A stretch of 64,000 nt of DNA, from positions 124,001 through 188,000 of the forward strand of contig BMQD01000001.1 of the NCBI GenBank assembly GCA_014647935.1, written 5' to 3'. The position numbers and the translations under genes were made by a program. The stretch comes from Planomonospora parontospora. GTDB taxonomy: Bacteria > Actinomycetota > Actinomycetes > Streptosporangiales > Streptosporangiaceae. Under the pieces are notes generated by a model, which saw only the letters and a program-made list of their open reading frames with translations, was not told where the DNA came from and did no database searches. Within the stretch, counting starts at the first letter, position 1; every line of letters begins with the position of its first letter. This document shows positions 34,026 to 42,014 of this stretch, one piece after another.

Positions 34026-35027
34026 GTGGGGGTGAGCCTGCGCGACGTCGCGGATCTGGCGGGGGTGTCGGTGAAGACCGTCTCCAACGTGGTCAACGGG
34101 TACGCGCACGTCGCGCCCGCCACCCGCGCGAAGGTGGAGGAGGCGCTCTCCCGGCTCGACTACCGGCCCAACCTGTCGGCGCGCAACCTGCGGCGGGGGC
34201 GCACCGGCGTGATCGCCCTGGCGCTGCCCGAGCTCGACGCGCCCTACTTCGCGGAGCTGTCGAGGTTCGTCATCGACGCCGCGGCCGAGCAGCGGTGGCT
34301 GGTGGTCATCGAGCAGACCGACGGGAGCCTGGAGCGCGAGCGGCAGATCCTCGACGGGGTCCGCGACCACCGGGTGGACGGGCTGATCCTCAGCCCCATC
34401 GCGATCGGCGCCGACGAGCTCGCCGCCCGCACCGACGAGACGGCGCTGGTCCTGCTGGGCGAGCGCATCCACGACGGCCCGGCCGACCACGTGGCGATCG
34501 ACAACGTCCGCGCCGCCCGCGACGTCACCGAGCACCTGATCGGCCTGGGCCGCACCCGCGTCGCCGCGCTGGGGGCCCAGGACAGCGCGGTCAGCGGTAC
34601 GGCCCCGCTCCGGCTGGCCGGCTACCGGGAGGCGCTGGCCGCGCACGGCCTCCCGGAGACGGTGGTGCGGGTGGAGCGCTACCGGCGGGCGGACGGCGCG
34701 GCGGCGATGGCCGGGCTGCTCACCGGCGGCGACCGGCCCGACGCGGTCTTCTGCTTCAACGACCTGCTGGCGCTGGGGGCGCTGCGCGCGATCCTCTCCC
34801 GCGGCCTGCGGGTGCCCGAGGACATCGCGCTCGCCGGGCTCGACGACATCGAGGACGGCCGCTACAGCACCCCGACCCTGACCACGGTGGCCCCGGACAA
34901 GGCCGAACTGGCGCGGATCGCGGTGGACCTGCTGAGGCGGCGGATCGACGGGCGGTCCGGCCACGCGCCGCAGGAGGTCCGGGCCGGCTACCGCCTCATG
35001 GCCAGGGAGAGCACCCTGGGCCGTTGA
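34026..35027 (+). CDS. LacI-family transcriptional regulator of the arabinoside operon
   Basis: A 333-aa repressor. SLRDVADLAGVSVKTVSNVV with the hinge helix YRPNLSARNL is the classic LacI HTH in residues 3-60; a periplasmic-binding-like effector domain follows, with FCFNDLLALGALRAI near residue 243. The GTG at 34026 is chosen because GGGAGG lies nine bases upstream; another GTG two codons later is possible. It is divergent from the GH51 operon and should bind the twin operators, with arabinose or an arabino-oligosaccharide as inducer. Its stop codon is the first unit of a 9-bp repeat array. Confidence 0.9.
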   Translation: MGVSLRDVADLAGVSVKTVSNVVNGYAHVAPATRAKVEEALSRLDYRPNLSARNLRRGRTGVIALALPELDAPYFAELSRFVIDAAAEQRWLVVIEQTDGSLERERQILDGVRDHRVDGLILSPIAIGADELAARTDETALVLLGERIHDGPADHVAIDNVRAARDVTEHLIGLGRTRVAALGAQDSAVSGTAPLRLAGYREALAAHGLPETVVRVERYRRADGAAAMAGLLTGGDRPDAVFCFNDLLALGALRAILSRGLRVPEDIALAGLDDIEDGRYSTPTLTTVAPDKAELARIAVDLLRRRIDGRSGHAPQEVRAGYRLMARESTLGR

Positions 35028-35121
35028 GCCGGTTGAGCCGGTTGAGCCGGTTGAGCCGGTTGAGCCGGTTGAGCCGGTTGAGCCGGTTGAGCCGGTTGAG
35101 CCGGTTGAGCCCGTTGAGTGC
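35023..35121. repeat. GTTGAGCCG tandem repeat array
   Basis: Nine exact 9-bp units (35023-35103) are followed by two degenerate ones. The lacI stop codon TGA (35025-35027) lies in the first unit. Because each unit has a TGA in the same frame, changes in copy number do not alter the protein. Confidence 0.95.
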
Positions 35122-35199
35122 GCCGGGTCCGCGGTCCGCTGAACGCCCTGGGGCGCCGAGCACCCTGAGCGCCCCGGGCTCGGCGATCCCGGTGAGGGC

Positions 35200-35622
35200 T
35201 CAGACGTCGCGGCCCCGCATCCCCCGCTGCGCCGGGTCGACGCCCCACGAGATGATCCGCTCCGGGCGGATGCGGATGACCTCCCGGCTGAGGTACGGCG
35301 AGGGCGGCTCGTGGTCCTCGACCGCCTCGGCCGTGCCCCGGATCTCCACGCCCCGGACGACCCAGGGGTCGGTCGAGGCGAGGTCGTCCACCACGAAGGC
35401 CACCCGGCCGTTCGCCCGGACGTTGCGGAACTTCCTGGTCGCGCCCATGGCGCGGCCGTAGATGTCGATCGTGCCCGTCGCGGGGTCGTAGTGGAAGCCG
35501 GTGGGGCTGTTCTGCACCGTGCCGTCGGGCGCCACGGTGGCCAGGCGGCCGAGCCGCTGCCCTCCGAGGTAGTCGAGCTCGGCCTGGGTGAACACGTGCG
35601 CGGAGGTCTCTGCGGTCGTCAT
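35200..35622 (-). CDS. PPOX-class (pyridoxamine 5'-phosphate oxidase-like) F420/flavin-dependent protein
   Basis: A 140-aa split-barrel protein of the actinobacterial PPOX class, often F420-dependent oxidoreductases. Typical elements are LGRLATVAPDGTVQNSPTGF near the N-terminus, a middle IDIYGRAMGATRKFRNVR cofactor-binding segment and VEIRGTAEAVED later. ATG 35622 is preferred; the upstream TTG extension has no ribosome site. It is divergent from soxR, and the SoxR box lies 15 bases upstream of its start, so induction by redox-active compounds is likely. The substrate is unknown. Confidence 0.85.
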   Translation of the reverse strand: MTTAETSAHVFTQAELDYLGGQRLGRLATVAPDGTVQNSPTGFHYDPATGTIDIYGRAMGATRKFRNVRANGRVAFVVDDLASTDPWVVRGVEIRGTAEAVEDHEPPSPYLSREVIRIRPERIISWGVDPAQRGMRGRDV

Positions 35623-35636
35623 GCGTCCAGGCTGCA

Positions 35637-35656
35637 ACCTCAAGCTACCTTGAGGT
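35637..35656. promoter_or_regulatory. SoxR operator
   Basis: ACCTCAAG-CTAC-CTTGAGGT: a perfect 8-bp inverted repeat with a 4-bp spacer, matching the known SoxR box (CCTCAAG-N4-CTTGAGG). It lies between the divergent PPOX and soxR genes. Confidence 0.92.
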
Positions 35657-35673
35657 CAACTTAGGATGGGCCC

Positions 35674-36300
35674 GTGTCCCAGACAACGGAACTCAGCGTC
35701 GGCCAGCTCTCCGCCCGCAGCGGGGTGGCGATCTCGGCCCTGCACTTCTACGAGGCCAAGGGCCTGATCCGCAGCCGCCGTACGGCGGGCAACCAGCGCC
35801 GCTACACCCGCGACACGCTGCGCAGGATCGCTTTCATCCGGGTCTCCCAGCGGGTCGGGATCCCGCTGAAGACGATCCAGCACGCGCTCTCCGCCCTGCC
35901 GGACGGGCGCACCCCGAACCGGGAGGACTGGGCCCGGCTCTCCGCGCTGTGGCGGACCGAGCTGGACGACCGGATCCGGCAGCTCCAGCGCCTGCGCGAC
36001 GGGCTGACCGACTGCATCGGCTGCGGCTGCCTGTCCCTCGACCGCTGCGCGCTGGCCAACCCCGGCGACGTGCTGGCCGCCCGCGGCCCGGGATCGCGGC
36101 TGATGGTCGCCCCGGCGGCGGGCTGCGCCGTACCGGGGGAGGCGGCGGGCGCGGGGACGGCGGCCGGCGCCGGGGCGGGCGCCGTACCGGGGGAGGCGGG
36201 CACGGAGGCGGGCTTCGGGGTGTGCGCGGGGCCAGGCGGGGAGGCGGACTCCGGGGCGGGCGCGGGGCCGGGCACGGAGGCGGACTCCGGCGCCGCGTGA
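35674..36300 (+). CDS. soxR: Redox-sensing MerR-family activator SoxR with long C-terminal tail
   Basis: A 208-aa MerR-type regulator. The HTH (LSVGQLSARSGVAISALHFY, residues 7-26) and dimerisation helix are standard, and C114, C117, C119 and C125 (CIGCGCLSLDRC) are the [2Fe-2S] ligands, spaced as in E. coli SoxR. In actinobacteria SoxR usually responds to endogenous redox-active metabolites rather than superoxide. The usual length is near 150 residues; here about 60 Gly/Ala/Glu/Pro residues follow, built from short DNA duplications. The GTG start lies 18 bases past the SoxR box, which probably also controls this gene. Confidence 0.93.
   Translation: MSQTTELSVGQLSARSGVAISALHFYEAKGLIRSRRTAGNQRRYTRDTLRRIAFIRVSQRVGIPLKTIQHALSALPDGRTPNREDWARLSALWRTELDDRIRQLQRLRDGLTDCIGCGCLSLDRCALANPGDVLAARGPGSRLMVAPAAGCAVPGEAAGAGTAAGAGAGAVPGEAGTEAGFGVCAGPGGEADSGAGAGPGTEADSGAA
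36127..36294 (+). repeat. Degenerate internal duplications in the soxR 3' end
   Basis: A 19-bp segment beginning GCCGTACCGGGGGAGG occurs at 36127 and again at 36181; a CACGGAGGCGGACTCC-type segment recurs near 36201-36290. Together they code the low-complexity SoxR tail. Confidence 0.75.
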
Positions 36301-36489
36301 AAATTACATCGGAGCCGGAGTCTCACCTCGCCTTTGTTGGTTGGGAACTCAAACTAATTGACGATGCGTCCGCGGCCGTGTGAACCTCTGGGCGCTCATG
36401 CACGCGCATCACGGGCGGTCGGAGGTCAGGTTCCCGCTCTCTGATCGTGCATGGCGGTTCGTCCATTGCTCCGCGGAGGGAAACCGTAC

Positions 36490-39441
36490 ATGCGAAGAAG
36501 ACTGGTCGGCGTGCTCGCCGCCTCGGCGCTGACATGCGCGGTGGCGGGCACCGCCGTCACGGGCGCGGCCGCGCAGACCGCCCCGGCCGGCGCCCTGTCG
36601 GCCGCCGCCACCGCCGTGGCCGCCGAGACCAACGAGTGGAAGAACGTCCGGATCGACGGCGGCGGGTTCGTCCCGGGCATCATCTTCAACCAGAAGGAGA
36701 AGAACCTCATCTACGCCCGCACCGACATCGGCGGGGCGTACCGGTGGGAGCAGTCCAGCAGGACCTGGGTCCCGCTGCTCGACTGGGTCGGCTGGGACAA
36801 GTGGGGCTACAACGGCGTGGTCAGCCTCGCCACCGACCCCGTGGAGACGAACCGCGTCTACGTCGCGGCCGGGATGTACACCAACGACTGGGACCCCAAC
36901 AAGGGTGCGATCCTGCGCTCGGCGGACAAGGGGAAGACCTGGCAGGCCACCGAGCTGCCGTTCAAGCTCGGCGGCAACATGCCCGGCCGGGGGATGGGCG
37001 AGCGGCTGGTCGTGGACCCGAACGACAACCGCGTGATCTACCTCGGCGCGCCCGACGGCAACGGCCTGTGGCGCAGCACCGACAAGGGCGTCACCTGGGC
37101 CAAGGTCGCGAGCTTCCCCAACCCCGGGAACTACGCCGCCGACCCGGACGACCCCAACGGCTACCTGAGCCACCGGCCCGGCGTGGTCTGGGTGACCTTC
37201 GACCCGACCTCGGCGACGGCCGGCAAGACCACGCAGAAGATCTACGTCGGGGTGGCCGACAAGGAGAACACGGTCTACGGCTCCTCCGACGGCGGCGCCA
37301 CCTGGACCCGCGTCGCCGGGCAGCCGACCGGCCACATCGCCCACAAGGGCGTGTTCGACCACACCAGCGGCACCCTGTACATCGCCACCAGCGACACCGG
37401 CGGGCCGTACGACGGGGCCAAGGGCGACGTGTGGAAGCTCGACACCAGGACCGGCGCGTGGACGCAGATCAGCCCGATCCCGTCCAGCTCCGCCGACGAC
37501 TACTTCGGCTACAGCGGCCTGACCATCGACCGGCAGAACCCGAACACGATCATGGTCGCCACCCAGGTCTCCTGGTGGCCCGACGCGATCTTCTTCCGCT
37601 CGACCGACGCCGGCGCGACCTGGACCCGGATCTGGGACTGGGGCTCCTACCCCGAGCGGACCAAGCGCTACACGATGGACATCTCCTCCGCGCCGTGGCT
37701 GACCTTCGGGGCGAATCCGCAGCCGCCGGAGGAGGCGCCCAAGCTCGGCTGGATGAACGAGTCGGTGGAGATCGACCCGTTCGACTCCAACCGGATGATG
37801 TACGGCACCGGCGCCACGATCTACGGCACCGAGGACCTGAAGAAGTGGGACACCGGCGGCAAGTTCACCATCAAGCCCATGGTCGAGGGCCTGGAGGAGA
37901 CCGCCGTCCTCGACCTGGTCAGCCCGCCCAGCGGCGCGCCCCTGGTCAGCGCGCTCGGTGACATCGGCGGCTTCCGCCACACCGACCTCACCAAGGTCCC
38001 GCCGATGATGTTCACCTCACCGACCTTCACCTCGGCCACCAGCCTCGACTACGCCGAGACCAGCCCGAACATCATGGTCCGCGCGGGCAACTTCACCGAC
38101 GCCGACCGGCCGGGCGACAGCCACGTCGCCTTCTCCACCGACGGCGGCGCCAACTGGTTCCAGGGCACCGAGCCCGGCGGGATCAACGAGGGCGGCACCG
38201 TCGCCGCGGCCGCCGACGGCTCCCGGTTCGTCTGGGCGCCCAAGGGCGTGGCCGTCCACCACACGGTCGGTTACGGCAACGGCTGGACCGCCTCCACCGG
38301 CATCCCGACCGGCGCCGTGGTCGAGTCCGACCGGGTGAACGCCAAGAGGTTCTACGGCTTCAGCGCCGGGAGGTTCTACGTCAGCACCGACGGCGGCGCC
38401 ACGTTCGCGGCCTCCGCGGCGACCGGCCTGCCCGCCGAGGGCAACGTCAAGTTCAAGGCCGTGCCCGGCCGCGAGGGCCACGTCTGGCTCGCAGGCGAGA
38501 CCGGCCTGTTCCGCTCCACCGACGGCGGCGCCTCCTTCACCAAGCTGTCCGGCGTCACCTCAGCGGTGAACGTCGGCTTCGGCAAGGCCGCGGAGGGCCG
38601 GAACCACCCGGCGCTCTACGCGGTCGCCACGATCGGCGGCGTGACCGGTGTCTTCCGCTCCGACGACACCGGCGCCACCTGGGTCCGGGTCAACGACGAC
38701 CAGCACCAGTACGGCAACATGGGCGAGGCCCTGACCGGCGACCCCCGGATCTACGGCCGCGTCTACCTGGGCACCAACGGCCGCGGCATCGTCTACGCCG
38801 ACACCGGCGACGGCGGGACCACGCCCCCGGACGACGACACCACCGACCCGTCCAAGCCGGGCAGGCCGGCCGCCTCGGCGATCACCGCGACCGGCGCCAC
38901 GCTGACCTGGACGGCCTCGACCGACGACGTCGGCGTCGAGGGCTACGACGTCTACCGCGAGGCCGGGGCCACGGACGTCAAGGTCGGCTCGCCCTCCTCG
39001 GCGTCGTTCGCCCTGACCGGGCTGACGGCCGACACCTCCTACACCTACTACGTCGTGGCCCGCGACGCGGCCGGCAACACCTCGGCCGCCTCCGACCCGG
39101 TGACCTTCAAGACCACCACCGGCGGATCCACCGAGGGCGGCTGCACCGCGGCCTACAGGGTGGCCAACTCCTGGCCCGGCGGCTTCCAGGGCGAGGTGAC
39201 GGTCAAGAACACCGGCACCGCAGCCATCACCGGCTGGACCGTGAAGTGGACCTTCCCCGACGGCCAGAAGATCACCCAGCTCTGGAGCGGCGTGCACACC
39301 CAGACCGGGGCGGACGTCACCGTCAGGAACGCGGGCTGGAACGGCAACCTGAATGCGGGCGCCTCCACCTCGTTCGGCTTCGGGGCCGGCTGGACCGGCG
39401 CCAACGGCGTCCCCGCCGCCGTCACCTGCACCGCGGGCTGA
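36490..39441 (+). CDS. Secreted GH74 xyloglucanase with FN3 and CBM2 modules
   Basis: A 983-aa extracellular endo-xyloglucanase. Signal peptide (1 to about 30), then tandem seven-bladed propellers of GH74 (about 45-775) with catalytic Asp residues D79 (ARTDIGGAYRW) and D491 (SALGDIGGF) and many BNR-type SxDGGxTW blade motifs. A Thr/Asp/Pro linker, an FN3 module (about 795-880) and a C-terminal cellulose-binding CBM2 (about 885-983; NSWPGGFQGEVTVKN, WSG) follow. ATG 36490 has GGAGGG nine bases upstream. It probably releases xyloglucan oligosaccharides that feed sugar importers such as those in this window. No CebR-like palindrome is seen in its 189-base upstream gap. Confidence 0.95.
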   Translation: MRRRLVGVLAASALTCAVAGTAVTGAAAQTAPAGALSAAATAVAAETNEWKNVRIDGGGFVPGIIFNQKEKNLIYARTDIGGAYRWEQSSRTWVPLLDWVGWDKWGYNGVVSLATDPVETNRVYVAAGMYTNDWDPNKGAILRSADKGKTWQATELPFKLGGNMPGRGMGERLVVDPNDNRVIYLGAPDGNGLWRSTDKGVTWAKVASFPNPGNYAADPDDPNGYLSHRPGVVWVTFDPTSATAGKTTQKIYVGVADKENTVYGSSDGGATWTRVAGQPTGHIAHKGVFDHTSGTLYIATSDTGGPYDGAKGDVWKLDTRTGAWTQISPIPSSSADDYFGYSGLTIDRQNPNTIMVATQVSWWPDAIFFRSTDAGATWTRIWDWGSYPERTKRYTMDISSAPWLTFGANPQPPEEAPKLGWMNESVEIDPFDSNRMMYGTGATIYGTEDLKKWDTGGKFTIKPMVEGLEETAVLDLVSPPSGAPLVSALGDIGGFRHTDLTKVPPMMFTSPTFTSATSLDYAETSPNIMVRAGNFTDADRPGDSHVAFSTDGGANWFQGTEPGGINEGGTVAAAADGSRFVWAPKGVAVHHTVGYGNGWTASTGIPTGAVVESDRVNAKRFYGFSAGRFYVSTDGGATFAASAATGLPAEGNVKFKAVPGREGHVWLAGETGLFRSTDGGASFTKLSGVTSAVNVGFGKAAEGRNHPALYAVATIGGVTGVFRSDDTGATWVRVNDDQHQYGNMGEALTGDPRIYGRVYLGTNGRGIVYADTGDGGTTPPDDDTTDPSKPGRPAASAITATGATLTWTASTDDVGVEGYDVYREAGATDVKVGSPSSASFALTGLTADTSYTYYVVARDAAGNTSAASDPVTFKTTTGGSTEGGCTAAYRVANSWPGGFQGEVTVKNTGTAAITGWTVKWTFPDGQKITQLWSGVHTQTGADVTVRNAGWNGNLNAGASTSFGFGAGWTGANGVPAAVTCTAG

Positions 39442-39491
39442 CCCGTGTGAACCGTTGAGGTGACCCGTGTGAGGTGACCCCGCGGGAGGCC

Positions 39492-39523
39492 CCGGCCGTA
39501 CGGCGCGCCCGCCGTACGGCCGG
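39492..39523 (+). terminator. Hairpin terminator of the xyloglucanase gene
   Basis: CCGGCCGTACGGC (39492-39504) pairs perfectly with 39511-39523 across GCGCCC, 50 bases past the stop. Two TGACCCGTGTGA direct repeats lie between. Confidence 0.7.
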
Positions 39524-39653
39524 TTCCGCCCGGCGGGACGGTCTTCCGGCCTCGCGCCCTCCGGGGGCACGAGGCCGGACTCGTCCGCGGGGAGGAGCGG
39601 AGCTCGGACGCGCGGGCCTATCCTGGAACGAAACCGACTGTCCGGGGGAACAC

Positions 39654-40235
39654 GTGGCCATCTCAGACGGGGTGCGAGACACCCAGGACGGCGCCGGGCG
39701 ACCGTCCGGGGCCGGTGACGCCGGTGACGCCGGAGCGGCGGAGGCGGAGGGCCCGGCCATGCGCGAGACCGGTGACGCGGAGAGTCCCTCCATGCGCGAG
39801 ACCGGCGACGCCGAGGCGGTGAAGGCCGAGGCGGCCGAGCGCTCGCCCATCCGCTCGGGCCTGCACGGCCGGCTGGACGCGATCAGGTCCACCCGCGCCG
39901 GCCGCCTCACCCTGAAGATCGTCATCGGCACGCTCGGCGGCGTGCTGGTCGTCGCCGGGCTCATCATGGTGCCGTTCCCCGGCCCCGGCTGGGCGGTCGT
40001 CTTCGCCGGTCTCGCGGTGCTGGCCCTGGAGTTCCACTGGGCCCACCGGCTGCTGGAGTTCGGCAAGCGGACCCTGTCTGCCTGGATGGTCTGGCTCGGC
40101 CGGCAGCATCTCGCGGTCAAGGGCCTGGTCATCCTGGTCGCCGCCGCGACCGCCACCGCCATCGTCTACTTCGGCGTCAAGCTCAGCTTCGGCGTCGACC
40201 TGGTCCTCGAGGCCCAGAAGCTGCTCATCCGCTGA
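39654..40235 (+). CDS. PGPGW-motif transmembrane protein (TIGR02611-like)
   Basis: A 193-aa membrane protein. A disordered acidic N-terminal tail of about 75 residues carries a short internal duplication (MRETGDAE twice), followed by the spans ITLKIVIG/LGGVLVVAGLIMVPF, the motif PFPGPGWAVVFAGLAVLALE (PGPGW) and a final span VKGLVILVAAATATAIVYFGV. PGPGW proteins are small actinobacterial membrane proteins of unknown role. The GTG at 39654 follows GGGGGAA; the reading frame upstream looks non-coding. Confidence 0.8.
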   Translation: MAISDGVRDTQDGAGRPSGAGDAGDAGAAEAEGPAMRETGDAESPSMRETGDAEAVKAEAAERSPIRSGLHGRLDAIRSTRAGRLTLKIVIGTLGGVLVVAGLIMVPFPGPGWAVVFAGLAVLALEFHWAHRLLEFGKRTLSAWMVWLGRQHLAVKGLVILVAAATATAIVYFGVKLSFGVDLVLEAQKLLIR

Positions 40236-40349
40236 CCCCGGGCAGGGACGGCCGGAGATCCGGCCCGGCCGCCTCGGCCGCCCGCGGCAGGCCGGTGAAG
40301 AGCGCCGGCAGGCCGGGCATCGCGGCGAGGGCGCGTCCCGGCGGGCGGA

Positions 40350-40865
40350 TCAGGCAGGCGGGGCGAGCGTGTGCAGGTGCATCTCGACGAGCTCGTCCTC
40401 TCCGGCCGGCGACGGCTGGGCGAGCAGCCTGGCCAGCGCGAACCCGTTCCTCCTGGCGACCGCGCAGGAGGCGGGGTTGGCCACGGCGTGCCGCAGGTCC
40501 AGCCGGGACAGCCCCAGGCAGGCGAACGACCACCGGGCGACCGCGCCGAGCGCGTGACCGGCCACGCCGCGCCCGCGGGCGGCGGGCAGGACCCAGTAGC
40601 CGACCTCGCCGGTCCCGTCGCCGCGGGTCCGCACCCGGATGTGACCGAGCACCCCGCCGGTGGTCGAGTCCGCGACGGCGAAGGAGGCCGACGAGCCGTC
40701 GGCCCAGCCCCCGATCCGGTCGGCCAGCCAGGCATGCTCGTCGGGGATGTCGGGGGAGGCGGCCGTCCAGCGGCGGATCTCGGGGTCGCACAGGGCCGCG
40801 CCCACCACCCCGGCGTCCTCGGCGCGCCACGGCCGCAGGTGCAGCGTGCCCGCGGTGATCTCCAT
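40350..40865 (-). CDS. GNAT-family N-acetyltransferase
   Basis: A 171-aa cytoplasmic acetyltransferase of the RimJ/RimL-like type. LHLRPWRAEDAGVVGAAL opens the fold, VGYWVLPAARGRGVAGHAL carries the acetyl-CoA-binding R/Q-x-x-G-x-G/A loop, and LRHAVANPASCAVARRNGF is the typical late motif of these enzymes. The start may be this ATG or a GTG three codons upstream (40874). The substrate (protein N-terminus, aminoglycoside or small amine) cannot be told. It converges on the PGPGW gene. Confidence 0.85.
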   Translation of the reverse strand: MEITAGTLHLRPWRAEDAGVVGAALCDPEIRRWTAASPDIPDEHAWLADRIGGWADGSSASFAVADSTTGGVLGHIRVRTRGDGTGEVGYWVLPAARGRGVAGHALGAVARWSFACLGLSRLDLRHAVANPASCAVARRNGFALARLLAQPSPAGEDELVEMHLHTLAPPA

Positions 40866-41008
40866 GGGTTCCACGCCGGGTGAGCCTACCGGGTCGGCGC
40901 TCCCCTCCCGCGAGGAGAGGCGGCGGCGGGCCGTGGCGCACCCTTGTTAGGCCAACCGATTCGTTATAGATCTCGAATCATGAGGATCTCCCGGCCTAGG
41001 CTGCGGCC

Positions 41009-41980
41009 GTGCCCCTGACCCACGGGATTCACCGACTGCTCCGCGGCGCCGCCATCGCGGTCGCGCTGACCGTGCCGGCCCCCACTGTCGCGCACACTGC
41101 CGCGCACGCCGGCGCGCACACGGCCGCGCCGGTGGACATCAAGCTGCCCGGCACCTCGGCGACCGTGCGGGAGGACTCCGCCGACCCCGCGCGGGTGACC
41201 TCCTACACGCTGAAGGGCGCCGCCTACCTGCGCCGGGGCACCGGGTTCGTGCGGAGGACCGGTGACGCGGAGGTCACCGTCGCGCCGAAGGGCGCCAGGG
41301 CGCTGGCGGTCCCGGCGGCCTACAGCTCCGGATACGACTCGGTGGTCCTCCTCGACGTCGCGTCGGGCAGGGGCACCCGGATCCGGACGGTGCGCAAGCC
41401 CCTGGTCACTAACTCCGCGCGCTGGTCCCGCGACGCGGGCAGGGCCGTCCTGACCGTCAGGAAGAAGTCCGGGTCGGCCTGGGCCACCACCGGGTTCGTG
41501 ATCGTCGACGCGGCCGCCGGGTCGGCGCGGACGGTGACCGTGCCGGGGGTGGACGCCGCGGCGACCTTCCGGTGGAGCCCGGACGGCACCGAGCTCGTCG
41601 CGGGCCACCGGGGAGGCACCCGCTTCTACGGCCAGGACGGGTCGGTCCGGCGCACGCTGACCGGGACGGGCACGCCGGTCGGCGGCGAGGACGCCTTCTC
41701 GCCGTCGGGCCGCGCGCTGGCGACGTGGTGCCCGGCCTCCTACACCGAGCACGTCTGCGTCTGGAACCGCACCACGGGCAGGGTCGCCGCCCGGGTGGGC
41801 ATCCGGCCGCAGAGCATCTGGGGCTGGTGGGACGAGAGGCACCTCATCGCGGTCGTGGCCTCCGGCGGGACCCGCCGCGTCGTGCTGAGCGACCTCACGG
41901 GCAGGACCGTCCGGACGCTGGCCGCCTTCTCCGCCGCCGACTGGGACAAGAAGCTCTATCTCGGCTACACCCGCAAATGA
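41009..41980 (+). CDS. Secreted protein with propeller-like repeats
   Basis: A 323-aa protein with a signal peptide (about 1-35; LLRGAAIAVALTVPAPTVA). The rest alternates short beta-strand units containing ARWSRDAGRAVLTV, FRWSPDGTELVAGH and FSPSGRALATW, which resemble TolB/WD40 propeller blades. No catalytic motif is seen. The GTG start has no ribosome site, while TAGGCT lies about ten bases upstream, so the message may be leaderless. It converges on the chemoreceptor gene, 34 bases apart. Function unknown. Confidence 0.7.
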   Translation: MPLTHGIHRLLRGAAIAVALTVPAPTVAHTAAHAGAHTAAPVDIKLPGTSATVREDSADPARVTSYTLKGAAYLRRGTGFVRRTGDAEVTVAPKGARALAVPAAYSSGYDSVVLLDVASGRGTRIRTVRKPLVTNSARWSRDAGRAVLTVRKKSGSAWATTGFVIVDAAAGSARTVTVPGVDAAATFRWSPDGTELVAGHRGGTRFYGQDGSVRRTLTGTGTPVGGEDAFSPSGRALATWCPASYTEHVCVWNRTTGRVAARVGIRPQSIWGWWDERHLIAVVASGGTRRVVLSDLTGRTVRTLAAFSAADWDKKLYLGYTRK

Positions 41981-42014
41981 CCCGGAGGGCTTCGCCGACC
42001 GCCGGCCGGGCGGG

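Noticed and set aside
35023-35121. CRISPR array
   Set aside because: Units are 9 bp with no spacers and no cas genes; it is a simple tandem repeat.
34988-35248. Small minus-strand protein with Ala-Gln-Pro repeats
   Set aside because: It is the translation of the tandem repeat; no ribosome site or conserved domain.
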